Part shown: piece after piece, positions 15,107 through 23,520 of the stretch | Position numbering within the stretch: position 1 is the first letter of the stretch | How the letters are laid out: every line of letters starts with the position of its first letter | Origin: Companilactobacillus huachuanensis | Lineage (GTDB): Bacteria > Bacillota > Bacilli > Lactobacillales > Lactobacillaceae | DNA length: 64,000 bases | Assembly: GCF_005404815.1 (NCBI RefSeq) | Contig: NZ_BJDF01000017.1 | Span: 16,522 to 80,521 of the forward strand | Reading direction: 5' to 3' | The notes under the pieces: model-generated | Database searches by the model: none | Told to the model about the DNA's origin: nothing | The model's input: the letters and a program-made list of their open reading frames with translations, nothing else | Made by a program: the position numbers and the translations under genes

Positions 15107-16978
15107 TTAAAGAATGTTTTCATGTTCTGAAATTAATTCAAATTTACCTTGAAGTGCTTTTGTTATTCTTGGAGCCCAGTAATTAAATGATTTATCATCG
15201 TAAATCCAAGGTGACATCATGGAAGCACGTAAGATTTCCATCTTACCTTCGGTATGATATTCTGATCCATCGATTCCCAACGATTCGATGAATTTAACGG
15301 GAGCATCTCCGTATGTTTCAGGACTGAAGTTACTATCTGAAGTTAATAGATCAAGATTATACAAATCTCCACCCTTTGATGATGATGTATATTCGAACAA
15401 TGCTTGTGTTAAATCATTCATTGATTTAAGACTGTCATTGCCTTCTTCTTTATATACCCAGTCAATCATATTGTAATCAGGTTCATAAACAACGTGAGAT
15501 ACAATAGTCTTTCCTTTGACTTCAAATTTTTGTCCATCAAATAAGTCTGCAAAACGACGAGCAGCAAATAATGTACGTGCTACCAAACGACCGTATCCAG
15601 AAATATTAAGTGGGATCATACGATTTACTGTCCATACAGCTGCGGCTGAGCCAGCTGCTTTAGAACCTTCAAGAGTGAATTGTCCGATTGATGCAGGTAC
15701 GGCAACTCCTTCTTGGAACGCATAAGGTGCATAGTATGTAAGGGTATCTTTCATTCTTGTATCTGCGATTGCCAAACCACCAGCATCGTAAGGTACATAA
15801 CCCATCTTATGAGGATCAATTGTTACAGAATCAGTATCACCAATTGCTTTATAAGCATTGTAAACATCTTTCTTTAAGAATTGGTTGTTTTCTGTAAAGA
15901 TACCATATTTCTTAAATGCATCTTCCAATTGATCATATGGCATAAATTCACCATTTTCATCAATATAAACTGTTCTACCATAACCACCATAAGCAGCGTC
16001 AACGTGAATAGCAAAATCAACACCTTGCTTACGGAATTTATCTCTAATCTTTAAGAACTTGTCAACATGATCCACAGCTCCTTCTTCGGTTGAGCCAACA
16101 ACGGCTACTACACCCAAGATAGGAATATGCTTATCTACATTCTCTTGAATAATGCTTTCTAGTTTATCTGTATCAACTCGGTAATGATCATCTACAGGTA
16201 ATACGATAAGGTTGTCTTCACCAACCCCAGTAATATCAAGTGCTTTTTGCCATGAATAGTGCATTGTTGATGGTACAAGCCATTTGCCTAATTTTTGTAG
16301 GTTTTGACCACTTCTTGCTGAACGTGCCTTTACATCATTCTTCTTTTCACCAGTAGCATCTAGTAAATCGAGGCTGTCTTTAACAGACATATTCTGAAGT
16401 TCCCATTCAGTCTTTCCTTCAACTAGTTCGGGACAAACTTCTTTAACAGCAAATGGAATTGAGGCAACGTTTCTTGCCATCCAAAGAGCACTTACATTGG
16501 CAATAGAACCATCTGTTGCAACATAGCCCCATCCGTTCTTCTTATAGCCATTTAATTTAGCAAGGTCTTGACCAACTTCTTCTTCCATAAGAGTTGAAGC
16601 GGGACTACCTGCCCAAGCAACACCATTACCATTCCATAAAATTGCAAAATTATAAGCCAAAATTGCTGGCATCAAAGTTTCATTATCCATTTGTGCCAAA
16701 TAACGTCCAGCTGTAGTCCAAGGAATTGAACCGCCACGCATTTTTCTGGATAATTCATCCAATGTTTCTTTCATGTTTACAACAGCATTGTTAAATTCTG
16801 GTGTAATTTTTTCGGATTCGCTGATTGAATTTTCATCGTCAGAATTGAAGTTTTGACGATAACCAATGTGTTCATTAATTAGCTTTTCAGTAAGTTCCTT
16901 GAAAAGATCTGCATTTTCGCCTTTTGGTCCAATAAAGTAAGCAGATAAATCCATATCTTTAAAATCTTTTTTATCCAT
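15107..16978 (-). CDS. PLP-dependent aromatic amino acid decarboxylase, tyrosine decarboxylase family
   Basis: 623 aa, the length of bacterial tyrosine decarboxylases, and similar end to end. PLP Lys391 is in TIDPHKMGYVPY; His240 (STMHYSW) and Asp327 (HVDAAYGG) are the cofactor-stacking and pyridine-binding residues. From memory of enterococcal and lactobacillus tyrosine decarboxylases, two active-site-near segments differ: PW-H-(T/S)AGRYWGHM is PWTTAGRYLAQM here, and NVAYESSPA is GVAWAGSPA. Substrate may thus differ. The neighbour is trpS, as tyrS neighbours tyrosine decarboxylase genes elsewhere, so tryptophan is a candidate; inference only. Decarboxylation would make an amine, use protons and resist acid. 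GGGGAG precedes the ATG; promoter and cre lie upstream. Confidence 0.85.
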   Translation of the reverse strand: MDKKDFKDMDLSAYFIGPKGENADLFKELTEKLINEHIGYRQNFNSDDENSISESEKITPEFNNAVVNMKETLDELSRKMRGGSIPWTTAGRYLAQMDNETLMPAILAYNFAILWNGNGVAWAGSPASTLMEEEVGQDLAKLNGYKKNGWGYVATDGSIANVSALWMARNVASIPFAVKEVCPELVEGKTEWELQNMSVKDSLDLLDATGEKKNDVKARSARSGQNLQKLGKWLVPSTMHYSWQKALDITGVGEDNLIVLPVDDHYRVDTDKLESIIQENVDKHIPILGVVAVVGSTEEGAVDHVDKFLKIRDKFRKQGVDFAIHVDAAYGGYGRTVYIDENGEFMPYDQLEDAFKKYGIFTENNQFLKKDVYNAYKAIGDTDSVTIDPHKMGYVPYDAGGLAIADTRMKDTLTYYAPYAFQEGVAVPASIGQFTLEGSKAAGSAAAVWTVNRMIPLNISGYGRLVARTLFAARRFADLFDGQKFEVKGKTIVSHVVYEPDYNMIDWVYKEEGNDSLKSMNDLTQALFEYTSSSKGGDLYNLDLLTSDSNFSPETYGDAPVKFIESLGIDGSEYHTEGKMEILRASMMSPWIYDDKSFNYWAPRITKALQGKFELISEHENIL

Positions 16979-17007
16979 GATACTGTCTCCCCTTTTTTTA
17001 ATTCATT

Positions 17008-17021
17008 TGAAATCGCTTACG
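17008..17021. promoter_or_regulatory. cre site just downstream of the decarboxylase -10
   Basis: TGAAATCGCTTACG matches the cre consensus at 13 of 14 positions. It sits between the -10 box and the start codon of the decarboxylase gene, a position where CcpA would block transcription. Confidence 0.7.
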
Positions 17022-17027
17022 AGTAGA

Positions 17028-17055
17028 ATATTATCACTTTTTTTACATTCGTCAA
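17028..17055 (-). promoter_or_regulatory. Decarboxylase promoter
   Basis: On the minus strand TTGACG (17055-17050), 16-nt spacer, TAATAT (17033-17028). About 50 nt upstream of the ATG. Confidence 0.7.
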
Positions 17056-17197
17056 TGCTCCTCGTGAAATTATTTTCTTCTGAAAAAATAATAAATAATA
17101 GTTTCCTATATATATGGATTGTTTTGTTTATGATATTTTTTATTTTACTTCCTTCTTTAAACTGCAATTTATCTACTTTTTTTATATTATTTGGCCT

Positions 17198-17240
17198 AAA
17201 AAAAGAGCCATACCTTAAAAATAGGTATGGCTCTTTTTAC
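17198..17240. terminator. Bidirectional terminator between trpS and the decarboxylase
   Basis: AAAAAGAGCCATACCT / AGGTATGGCTCTTTTT stem, strong on both strands. It implies that trpS and the decarboxylase are separate transcripts. Confidence 0.88.
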
Positions 17241-17338
17241 TATTGATTTAACATCCAATGACGTTAAATATAAATTTCCAATTCCAACGCAATTATGATT
17301 TTATCAAACAATTACTCACCAAATTGCGTATAACAAAA

Positions 17339-17443
17339 GGTTGGTGAAGACAACCTTTTTAATGTGCTTACCTGTAGATGATCATTACCGAATTGATACA
17401 TATAGGCCGAAAGCATTATTCAGGAGAATATAGATAAACAAAT
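17339..17443 (+). pseudogene. Inverted relic of a second decarboxylase gene
   Basis: About 105 nt on the plus strand repeat the decarboxylase coding sequence for residues 252-284 at high identity. GGTTGGTGAAGACAACCTT is identical; then TACCTGTAGATGATCATTAC is identical; then AAGCATTATTCAGGAGAATA differs by few bases. Reading frames give VGEDNL, LPVDDHYRIDT and SIIQENIDKQI, with a 4-nt net insertion breaking the frame and no start or stop. It lies in opposite orientation to the intact gene, between it and trpS. The remainder of 17241-17510 shows nothing else. Confidence 0.8.
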
Positions 17444-17510
17444 TTAACTATGATATCATGTTAAACGTTGGAATTTTTTACTCAAATTTAAATCATAAAT
17501 CAACCATCTT

Positions 17511-18527
17511 CTATTTCTTAAAGTAGTTGATTCCCATTGCATCCTTTACTTCTTGTAAAGTTTTATTAGCAACTATGTTGGCCTTTTCACTGCCTTTTTC
17601 TAACATATCATAAACGGCTGCTGGATCTTTAGCATACTCAGCACGTCTATTTCTAATTGGAGTCAATTCTTCGTTAATTACGTCAAACAAGTAATTCTTG
17701 ATTTTAACGTCTCCTAGTCCACCATGACGGTACTCATCTTTCATTTCTTGTATTTTATTCAAATCTTTTCCGAAAATATCCAAGTAAGTAAACACTACAT
17801 TACCTTCAATTTTTCCTGGATCTTCTACGTGGATATGATCTGGATCAGTATAAATTGACATAATTTTTTCTCTCAATGTGTCTTCATCATCTGAAAGATA
17901 AATGGTATTTCCTAATGATTTACTCATTTTTGCATTTCCATCGATACCAGGAATTCTACCTTGGCCCTTTGGTGGGAATACTCCTTCAGGTTCAACTAAT
18001 ACATCACCATAAGTTGTATTAAATGTTCTAACAATTTCTCGAGCTTGTTCCATCATTGGCTCTTGATCATCACCAACTGGAATCAGGCTTGCTTTAAATG
18101 CCGCAATATCAGCAGTTTGGCTAACTGGATATGTCAAGAATCCTGCAGGAATCGAACGATCAAAATTCTTTTGTTGAATTTCTGATTTAACGGTTGGGTT
18201 TCTCTCTAATCTAGAAACAGTAACCAAATTCATAAAATACATATCTAATTCCGAAAGTGCAGGGATTTGAGATTGGATATAAATAGTCGTCTTTTCTGGG
18301 TCAAGTCCTACTCCTAAATAGTCTAGGGCTATTTGTAGTATACTTTTTCTTACCTTCTCTGGGTTTTTTGCATTATCAGTTAGTGCTTGTAAATCAGCAA
18401 TCATAACAAACATGTTATAATTACCTTCATTTTGCATTCTCACACGATTACGTAGCGAACCAACGTAATGTCCAATATGTAATTTACCTGTGGGACGATC
18501 CCCTGTTAAAACAATTTTTTTATCCAT
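17511..18527 (-). CDS. trpS: Tryptophanyl-tRNA synthetase
   Basis: 338-aa class I synthetase that charges tRNA-Trp. The HIGH signature reads PTGKLHIGHY (residues 12-21), the KMSKS signature AKMSKSLGN (199-207), and SQTADIAAF with PVGDDQEPMMEQAREI are the usual tRNA/Trp-binding segments. The length is typical. The preceding leader is a T-box reading TGG, so it is induced by uncharged tRNA-Trp. Start ATG 18527 follows GGGAGAGAGAATT. It is monocistronic: a strong terminator lies about 270 nt downstream. Nothing suggests a second, specialised synthetase, but other copies outside the window cannot be excluded. Confidence 0.97.
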   Translation of the reverse strand: MDKKIVLTGDRPTGKLHIGHYVGSLRNRVRMQNEGNYNMFVMIADLQALTDNAKNPEKVRKSILQIALDYLGVGLDPEKTTIYIQSQIPALSELDMYFMNLVTVSRLERNPTVKSEIQQKNFDRSIPAGFLTYPVSQTADIAAFKASLIPVGDDQEPMMEQAREIVRTFNTTYGDVLVEPEGVFPPKGQGRIPGIDGNAKMSKSLGNTIYLSDDEDTLREKIMSIYTDPDHIHVEDPGKIEGNVVFTYLDIFGKDLNKIQEMKDEYRHGGLGDVKIKNYLFDVINEELTPIRNRRAEYAKDPAAVYDMLEKGSEKANIVANKTLQEVKDAMGINYFKK

Positions 18528-18554
18528 AATTCTCTCTCCCTCTTTTTAGTTATA

Positions 18555-18761
18555 AAAAAAGCCATCCTACTCTATAAAAGAATAGGACGGCTTAACCGCG
18601 GTACCACCTAAATTGTAATTACAAAGCTTAAGCTCAATAATCACCACTTAATATTTTTTTATTAATAATACTTTTTTTATGCGAATGACCCAATTCATTC
18701 TCGACTTCCATTTCAGTTATTTGGAAGTTCCCTGTACTGAATTACTAATATCATTCTTTAG
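18555..18761 (-). promoter_or_regulatory. T-box riboswitch of trpS, Trp specifier
   Basis: On the minus strand stem I closes with GAATGA (18756-18751) and TCATTC (18688-18683). The codon just inside on the 3' side is TGG (18692-18690), followed by G. The T-box core TGGTACCGCGG is near 18607-18597, then the terminator (AGCCGTCCTATTC / GAGTAGGATGGCT with T run) at 18592-18553. Stem I is shorter than in the 11.4 kb T-box. Confidence 0.9.
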
Positions 18762-18765
18762 CCAC

Positions 18766-18795
18766 ATTATAGCCACAAGCCATTTACTTAGTCAA
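18766..18795 (-). promoter_or_regulatory. trpS promoter
   Basis: TTGACT (18795-18790), 18-nt spacer, TATAAT (18771-18766) on the minus strand, placing the start of transcription just before stem I of the T-box. Confidence 0.8.
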
Positions 18796-18885
18796 GGACT
18801 TTTTGAAATTATTTTCGTTATTCTATGAACATTATTTCTTCGCAGTTTAGAGATGTCCTCAAATAATTTTTATTTGTTATTGCAA

Positions 18886-18919
18886 TTGACATAATACACA
18901 GGATTTTTTAATATGTCAA
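18886..18919. repeat. Inverted repeat TTGACATA / TATGTCAA
   Basis: Perfect 8-bp arms 18 nt apart, 30 nt after the SorC-type gene's stop codon. No T run directly follows, so it may be a weak terminator or a protein site. Nothing else is seen in 18796-18948. Confidence 0.4.
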
Positions 18920-18948
18920 CTCACTTTTCTAATTTATTTAATTTAGTT

Positions 18949-19902
18949 CTAATTCTGGAGCAACTCCTGTGCTGTAAAATTATCAGTTATTAAATCAGTT
19001 GCGTAGCTACCCTTCAGTGCCGCCTTTATTGAATCAACTTTATGTTCTCCACCAGCAACTAATATCGAATGTTCTTTATTTTTAAGATTATCCAAAGAAA
19101 TACCAATAGTTCTCTCGTTTATCTCTTCGTTTGCAATCTCGCCATTAGAATTTATAAATCTAGATCCAATATCACCAACGGCATCCTTTTTAAGAGTTGC
19201 TATCTCATCAGTATTTAAATAATCTAGATTAAACATCATGTTATCGTCTTTTACAGATCCAACGGTAAATACTGTAATATTTGTATTGTTAATTCCATCC
19301 ATCAAACTCTGGGTTTGTGCATCTTGCTGTACAAGCCTGCTGGTTTCTGCGCTTTCAAAAATTATCGGTAATGGAAGGATTTCTGAAATAGTATGAAATG
19401 CCTCCGCAAATTTTGAAATCACATCAAGTGCAAAATTACTCATTTTAGAATGAGCAACGCCACCCTTTATCTGAACAACTTTAACATTTTCTTGTGGGTT
19501 GTTATTTGGAGATAGATTCTCTGCAATTTCATTCAATGTCCTTCCCCATGAAACTCCAATTGAATCACCATCTTTAACAATAGTTTCTAGATACTTAGCC
19601 GCTGCTTTACCAATGTTTTGAATAATCGGTTGATATTCATTTGATGCGGTATAAGTAACAATAACATTCTTAAGTGAATATTTTTCTTTTAATCTATTCT
19701 CCAATGATTGAACATTACTTAACGGATCTATTATTTTAATTTGAATATAGCCATTATCCTTAGCAAACTGTAATAGTCTAGAAACCGTGGGACGAGATAA
19801 CCCCATCACTTTAGCAATTTTGCTTTGATCATAATCATTCTCGTAATAATATCTTGATGCTTTTAGTGTATTTCTCATGCGCTTTGATTCAAAATCCTCC
19901 AT
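18949..19902 (-). CDS. SorC/DeoR-type sugar-binding transcriptional regulator
   Basis: 317 aa. Residues 10-60 hold the N-terminal HTH (SKIAKVMGLSRPTVSRLLQFAKD), followed by the phosphosugar-binding domain of the SorC family (DGDSIGVSWGRTLNEIAENL, VVQIKGGVA, LVAGGEHK near the C-terminus). It resembles B. subtilis DeoR in length and layout. Such proteins repress sugar or nucleoside catabolic operons until a phosphorylated sugar binds. Here no catabolic gene is adjacent: trpS lies on one side and a phage-type pseudogene on the other, so its target is elsewhere or lost. GGGAG precedes ATG 19902; a downstream Met9 with GGAGG is an alternative start. Confidence 0.88.
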   Translation of the reverse strand: MEDFESKRMRNTLKASRYYYENDYDQSKIAKVMGLSRPTVSRLLQFAKDNGYIQIKIIDPLSNVQSLENRLKEKYSLKNVIVTYTASNEYQPIIQNIGKAAAKYLETIVKDGDSIGVSWGRTLNEIAENLSPNNNPQENVKVVQIKGGVAHSKMSNFALDVISKFAEAFHTISEILPLPIIFESAETSRLVQQDAQTQSLMDGINNTNITVFTVGSVKDDNMMFNLDYLNTDEIATLKKDAVGDIGSRFINSNGEIANEEINERTIGISLDNLKNKEHSILVAGGEHKVDSIKAALKGSYATDLITDNFTAQELLQN

Positions 19903-19946
19903 AAGAAAGACTCCCTTCGTTTTTATATCAGCTCCTCTACACAGTT

Positions 19947-19986
19947 ATACGCAAATTTATCCATATTCGCTTATATATTGGCGTAT
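19947..19986. promoter_or_regulatory. Possible SorC-type operator
   Basis: ATACGCAAAT and ATATTGGCGTAT form a partial inverted repeat (ATACGC / GCGTAT) with widely spaced arms, 45 nt upstream of the SorC-type gene, where an autoregulatory operator would lie. The following 19987-20283 is AT-rich and shows no credible gene. Confidence 0.35.
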
Positions 19987-20283
19987 TTTAAATCGGATGT
20001 CAAAAGTAAGATAAAGAATTGCTAAAATTCATTGTTTGGATTATTTATCATTTCACTGTTATATTTACTTATTTTCATATTTTTCATTTTATTTATTTGC
20101 TTTCATATTTCTATGATTTATTACACGGTTTTCCCCCAATTTCAGATTCAAATAATCTTTTCATTTTAAATGAAATATCATTGTTGAAATTCCTATTTAA
20201 ATGTAATGGTATCTGCATCACCCCATTTGCCTGTCGCCACTCGGTACATCAACTTTGCATTCATACTTATATGACTTAATTAC

Positions 20284-20738
20284 TTATTCATGAGCCTGCA
20301 CAATCGCCCATAATGTTTCACTGGAAACCCTTTGCCTACATGTACCGTGTCGTCTGTATTTCGTAATTAACTTTGTCCAGGTCTTATCAGGACACAGCAC
20401 AGAATCAATATAGTACAGCAGCATACCTTTCTCCTCCAACTCTATTGCTAAATCCAATGTCGTCACTAAATAATTCTCATCTCCATAAAAAGTTAATCCA
20501 TTGCCCGAAGTAAAATCCTCCATACACGATTTCACCTCAAAACAAGTGAACGAACTGTAGTGGCATCAGCAACCATCCCATGAGCCTTGAACCCCACAAA
20601 ATCGATTCTTCGTTCAGTACTAGTACCCTTATCAAAGTTAACTTCAGAACTCCAATACATACGTTTTGAATTAAGCCGTTTTTTTACTAATTCACTCAAG
20701 TTTTTTGTTATTTCTGGCCTATTAACCATCAGGAACAC
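20284..20738 (-). pseudogene. Frameshifted phage-type nuclease-like protein
   Basis: Two overlapping frames encode one protein. The first (20738 to about 20560) reads NRPEITKNLSELVKKRL, MYWSSEVNFDKGTSTERRIDFVGFKAHG and VADATTV; after a frameshift near 20560 the second continues FTCFEVKSCMEDFTSGNGLTF...LWAIVQAHE. Joined, it resembles proteins of lactic phages and prophages with a PD-(D/E)XK-like layout: RIDFVGF supplies the Asp and FEVKS the E-x-K. A deletion of a base or a few bases at GTTCGTT explains the break. No other phage gene is nearby, so it is a lone relic. Family assignment is from memory of phage proteins and moderate. Confidence 0.6.
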
Positions 20739-20800
20739 TCCAATCTGATAATATATTTATCTTCAAATCTTTAAAATTTAATTGAATAACCGTATCTATC

Positions 20801-20843
20801 AAAAAGGCACATCCCCCTTAGCCACTTAGGGATGTGCCTTTTA
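20801..20843. terminator. Terminator of the surface protein gene
   Basis: AAGGCACATCCC / GGGATGTGCCTT stem flanked by A and T runs, 28 nt after the surface protein stop codon on the minus strand. Confidence 0.85.
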
Positions 20844-20870
20844 TTAATCTCTGTTCAACAATTGAACTTT

Positions 20871-23303
20871 TTAGTAAACATCCGTTGCTAGTAAGAATTC
20901 ATTAGTTGCCACACGATAGTATGCAGCATCGTTAATTATAACGAATTTATCGATTAACCAGTCAGTATCACCAGAAATAATGCGGTCTGTGATTCGTTGA
21001 CCTTTAGCATTTACTAATGCAGCATCTCGATTTGTTCTAATTATCGAATCAATCGCACGATACTGGTAAACGTCATTTGCGTTGATCCATTCGTTGGTAG
21101 CAACGCGATAGTAAGTCACACCATCAATTGTTACCTCCTGATCACTGAACCAACCAGAATCGGCGCTTAACTGTCGGTCAGCTACGGAAGAAATAATAGT
21201 TCCATCAAGTTTGTATAGTTTTACAGTTCCACTTGTTGGGAAAGTTTGTACACTTCTACGAAAGTTTTTAATTCGGGCAGTCGTTTTAGTATAAGTGATT
21301 GTTTCCTTAGTAGTAATGGTTCCATCATCATTAACTTTTGCTAAAATATATTCTTTATCAGCTGTATATCCCTTTACATTTGGCACATAAACTTTAACTA
21401 TTTCTCCGACTTTACCCTTGATTCCTTTGATAATGGTTGGCTTACCATTTTTATCAAGGTTGGTTTTCACGGAAAGATTGGCAGTAACTGAATTTAGAAT
21501 GTATTTAACTGTTTCTTCAGTTGTAGCAGTCCCATCATCGTGAATAAATGCTTTTACAGTCTTCTTATCAGCTGTATATCCCTTAATTTCAGGAACCTTA
21601 ACCAACACTGTTTCGCCAGGCTTACCTTTTACATTGCTAACTTTCTTATCACCTAAATTAGTTTTTATCACTAGTTCAGCTTTAACAGCATTCTTAATAT
21701 ATTTAATTGTTTCTTCAGTTGTAGCGGTCCCATCATCGTGAATAAATGCTTTTACCGTCTTTTTATCAGCTATATATCCCTTAATTTCAGGAACATCAAC
21801 CAATACTGTTTCGCCAGGTATTCCATGGACGTTCGCAACTGTCTTCTCACCCAAATTTGTTTTAATTTTTAAAGTTGATCCAGTAGAAACACCTTCCGAT
21901 TCTACAACGGAAAATGTTTTAGTACCATACATACTTGTTCCATCATAATACTTGGCTAACGATTGACCATTTGAATCAATCGCTGAGAACGACAGCTCAC
22001 CTGTTGGTCGTCCATTTTCATCAACTGACTTCCAAGTTTTGTCATTTTGACTAGGTAATGTATCGGTTTTGGCGAATTTATTTCTTGCTCCCAGAGTTAT
22101 TTTTGTCAAATTAGTTCCATTGAACATCTTTGAAGAATTAGTAACTTGTCTCATATCAAATTTTGAAATGTCTAATTTTTTTAGTCCAGTACCTGCAAAC
22201 ATTTCGGACATATTAGTTACTGTAGAGGTATCTAATAGAAACATATCTATCGTCTCTAAGTTCTTATCCCCTTTAAACATCCCGGCCATATTTGTTAGTT
22301 GATTATTGGTAAGATTCCAAAATAGGCTAGCACCTACTTCTTCTAATGAAGTCATATTTGAGAACATATTCGATGCATCTTCGATATTATCCATATTAAT
22401 CAATCCACTTTCAATTCGAATCACTCTAGTAAATCCATCTGCAAACATAGAAGAAGCATTCTGAGGCATTTCTACTCTCCCATCACCTGAAGCAGCAATA
22501 CGAATGATATGTTGACCATATCTTTGTCCTATTACTTGAGTATCCTTTACAGATAATTCGCCCTCTGAAAAATACAAAACACCGCTTTTTGAAATCACGA
22601 ATGTAGAAGTTCCATCTACTCCATGGGCAAATACATCATTTTTCCCTAATCCATCAGGTAATTTAAAGTCTGTCTCCTCATTATCATCTGTATTTACTGT
22701 ATTATCTCCACCTATACCATTAGCATCCCCATTAGCATCCCCATTAGCATCCCCATTACCATCCGAGCCATTATCTGTTGAGGTTGTTGCTAATTCATAG
22801 TCCAGAGTATCCGTCGTTGACGCATGACCATCTTCGTCGATAGTTACATTGACAGTAAGTTGTTTTGGTACGTACTTTCCAATTGAATGCGTTTCAACTT
22901 CAACGGTCTTTCCTGGTTCTCCAACAACAGTTAAAGTTGTTTCCTTTAAGTCCGAACCTGGCAAATTGATTTTAACGATAACTTTTGTTGTAACAACTCC
23001 ATCTGGTAACCATGTTTCATGTCCTGAGGGTTGGTCCACTCCACCAGTATTTACGGTACCATTATCGGTAACCGGGGTTGTAACTGTATCTTTTTGGACT
23101 TTACTTAGCTTTTGTCCCTGTTGTGCTGATTGTGCAGTTGACACTTCACTCGGTTTCACTGTAGTGGCGTTAACTGTAGTTGTACCTAAAATAGAGATTC
23201 CAGCAAGTGCTAGAGAGGACGCTACAACCCAGTTCTTACCCTTCTTATACATTTTCTTTCTCATAATAGTATTTGGGTTCTTTTTCATTTGATTGAATCT
23301 CAT
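20871..23303 (-). CDS. Surface protein: KxYKxGKxW signal, BspA-like repeats, MucBP-like repeats, SLAP domains
   Basis: 810-aa secreted cell-wall protein. A KxYKxGKxW-type signal peptide (KMYKKGKNWVVASSLALAG) ends near VNA46. Then come a MucBP-like repeat (about 100-167), an Asn/Gly/Asp linker with DANG repeats, BspA-like leucine-rich repeats of the DUF285 type (about 270-420; MFSNMTSLEEV, MFKGDKNLETI, MFAGTGLKKLDIS), three near-identical MucBP-like repeats (about 480-680; GKPGETVLVKVPEIKGYTADKKTV) and two C-terminal SLAP-type repeats of about 60 aa (WFSDQEVTIDGVTYYRVATNEW). There is no LPxTG anchor, so non-covalent wall binding through SLAP is expected. Likely adhesin. Monocistronic. Confidence 0.88.
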   Translation of the reverse strand: MRFNQMKKNPNTIMRKKMYKKGKNWVVASSLALAGISILGTTTVNATTVKPSEVSTAQSAQQGQKLSKVQKDTVTTPVTDNGTVNTGGVDQPSGHETWLPDGVVTTKVIVKINLPGSDLKETTLTVVGEPGKTVEVETHSIGKYVPKQLTVNVTIDEDGHASTTDTLDYELATTSTDNGSDGNGDANGDANGDANGIGGDNTVNTDDNEETDFKLPDGLGKNDVFAHGVDGTSTFVISKSGVLYFSEGELSVKDTQVIGQRYGQHIIRIAASGDGRVEMPQNASSMFADGFTRVIRIESGLINMDNIEDASNMFSNMTSLEEVGASLFWNLTNNQLTNMAGMFKGDKNLETIDMFLLDTSTVTNMSEMFAGTGLKKLDISKFDMRQVTNSSKMFNGTNLTKITLGARNKFAKTDTLPSQNDKTWKSVDENGRPTGELSFSAIDSNGQSLAKYYDGTSMYGTKTFSVVESEGVSTGSTLKIKTNLGEKTVANVHGIPGETVLVDVPEIKGYIADKKTVKAFIHDDGTATTEETIKYIKNAVKAELVIKTNLGDKKVSNVKGKPGETVLVKVPEIKGYTADKKTVKAFIHDDGTATTEETVKYILNSVTANLSVKTNLDKNGKPTIIKGIKGKVGEIVKVYVPNVKGYTADKEYILAKVNDDGTITTKETITYTKTTARIKNFRRSVQTFPTSGTVKLYKLDGTIISSVADRQLSADSGWFSDQEVTIDGVTYYRVATNEWINANDVYQYRAIDSIIRTNRDAALVNAKGQRITDRIISGDTDWLIDKFVIINDAAYYRVATNEFLLATDVY
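22717..22764. repeat. Four 12-bp tandem repeats in the surface protein linker
   Basis: Three identical CCATTAGCATCC units and a fourth with one change (CCATTACCATCC) encode the GDAN/DANG linker. Multiples of 3 keep the frame, so slippage would change linker length only. Confidence 0.9.
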
Positions 23304-23437
23304 GGCTATTCTTTCCCCTTCTGGTTTTGAAATTATTTATGTAGTTTATAAATCCCAGAAAGTATATCAAAGTTCTTTTTTTTTAGTTTGCACAAGTCCG
23401 AAACTTTTTCCATTTTTTTGAGACAAAAAAAGCGGAC

Positions 23438-23480
23438 AAAAAAAGTCATTAACCCTTGTTAGATTAATGACCCCTTTTTA
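23438..23480 (-). terminator. Terminator of the GH130/ABC operon
   Basis: GGGTCATTAA / TTAATGAC stem with a T run on the minus strand, about 40 nt after the phosphohexomutase stop. Confidence 0.75.
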
Positions 23481-23520
23481 TCTGCAGAATAATTTATTGC
23501 CGATTAAATTCTCTGATATA

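Noticed and set aside
16977..17246. 89-codon plus-strand hydrophobic frame upstream of the decarboxylase
   Set aside because: It covers the decarboxylase promoter, cre and a terminator; composition reflects AT-rich non-coding DNA.
15107..18527. trpS and decarboxylase as one operon
   Set aside because: A strong bidirectional terminator (17198-17240) and a separate promoter with cre lie between them.
20019..20279. 86-codon plus-strand frame rich in Phe, Ile and Tyr
   Set aside because: AT-rich chance frame without ribosome site; it overlaps the region behind the phage-type relic and looks like no protein family.
22717..22764. Short tandem repeats as a regulatory iteron
   Set aside because: They lie in frame inside the surface protein gene and encode its Gly/Asp/Ala/Asn linker.
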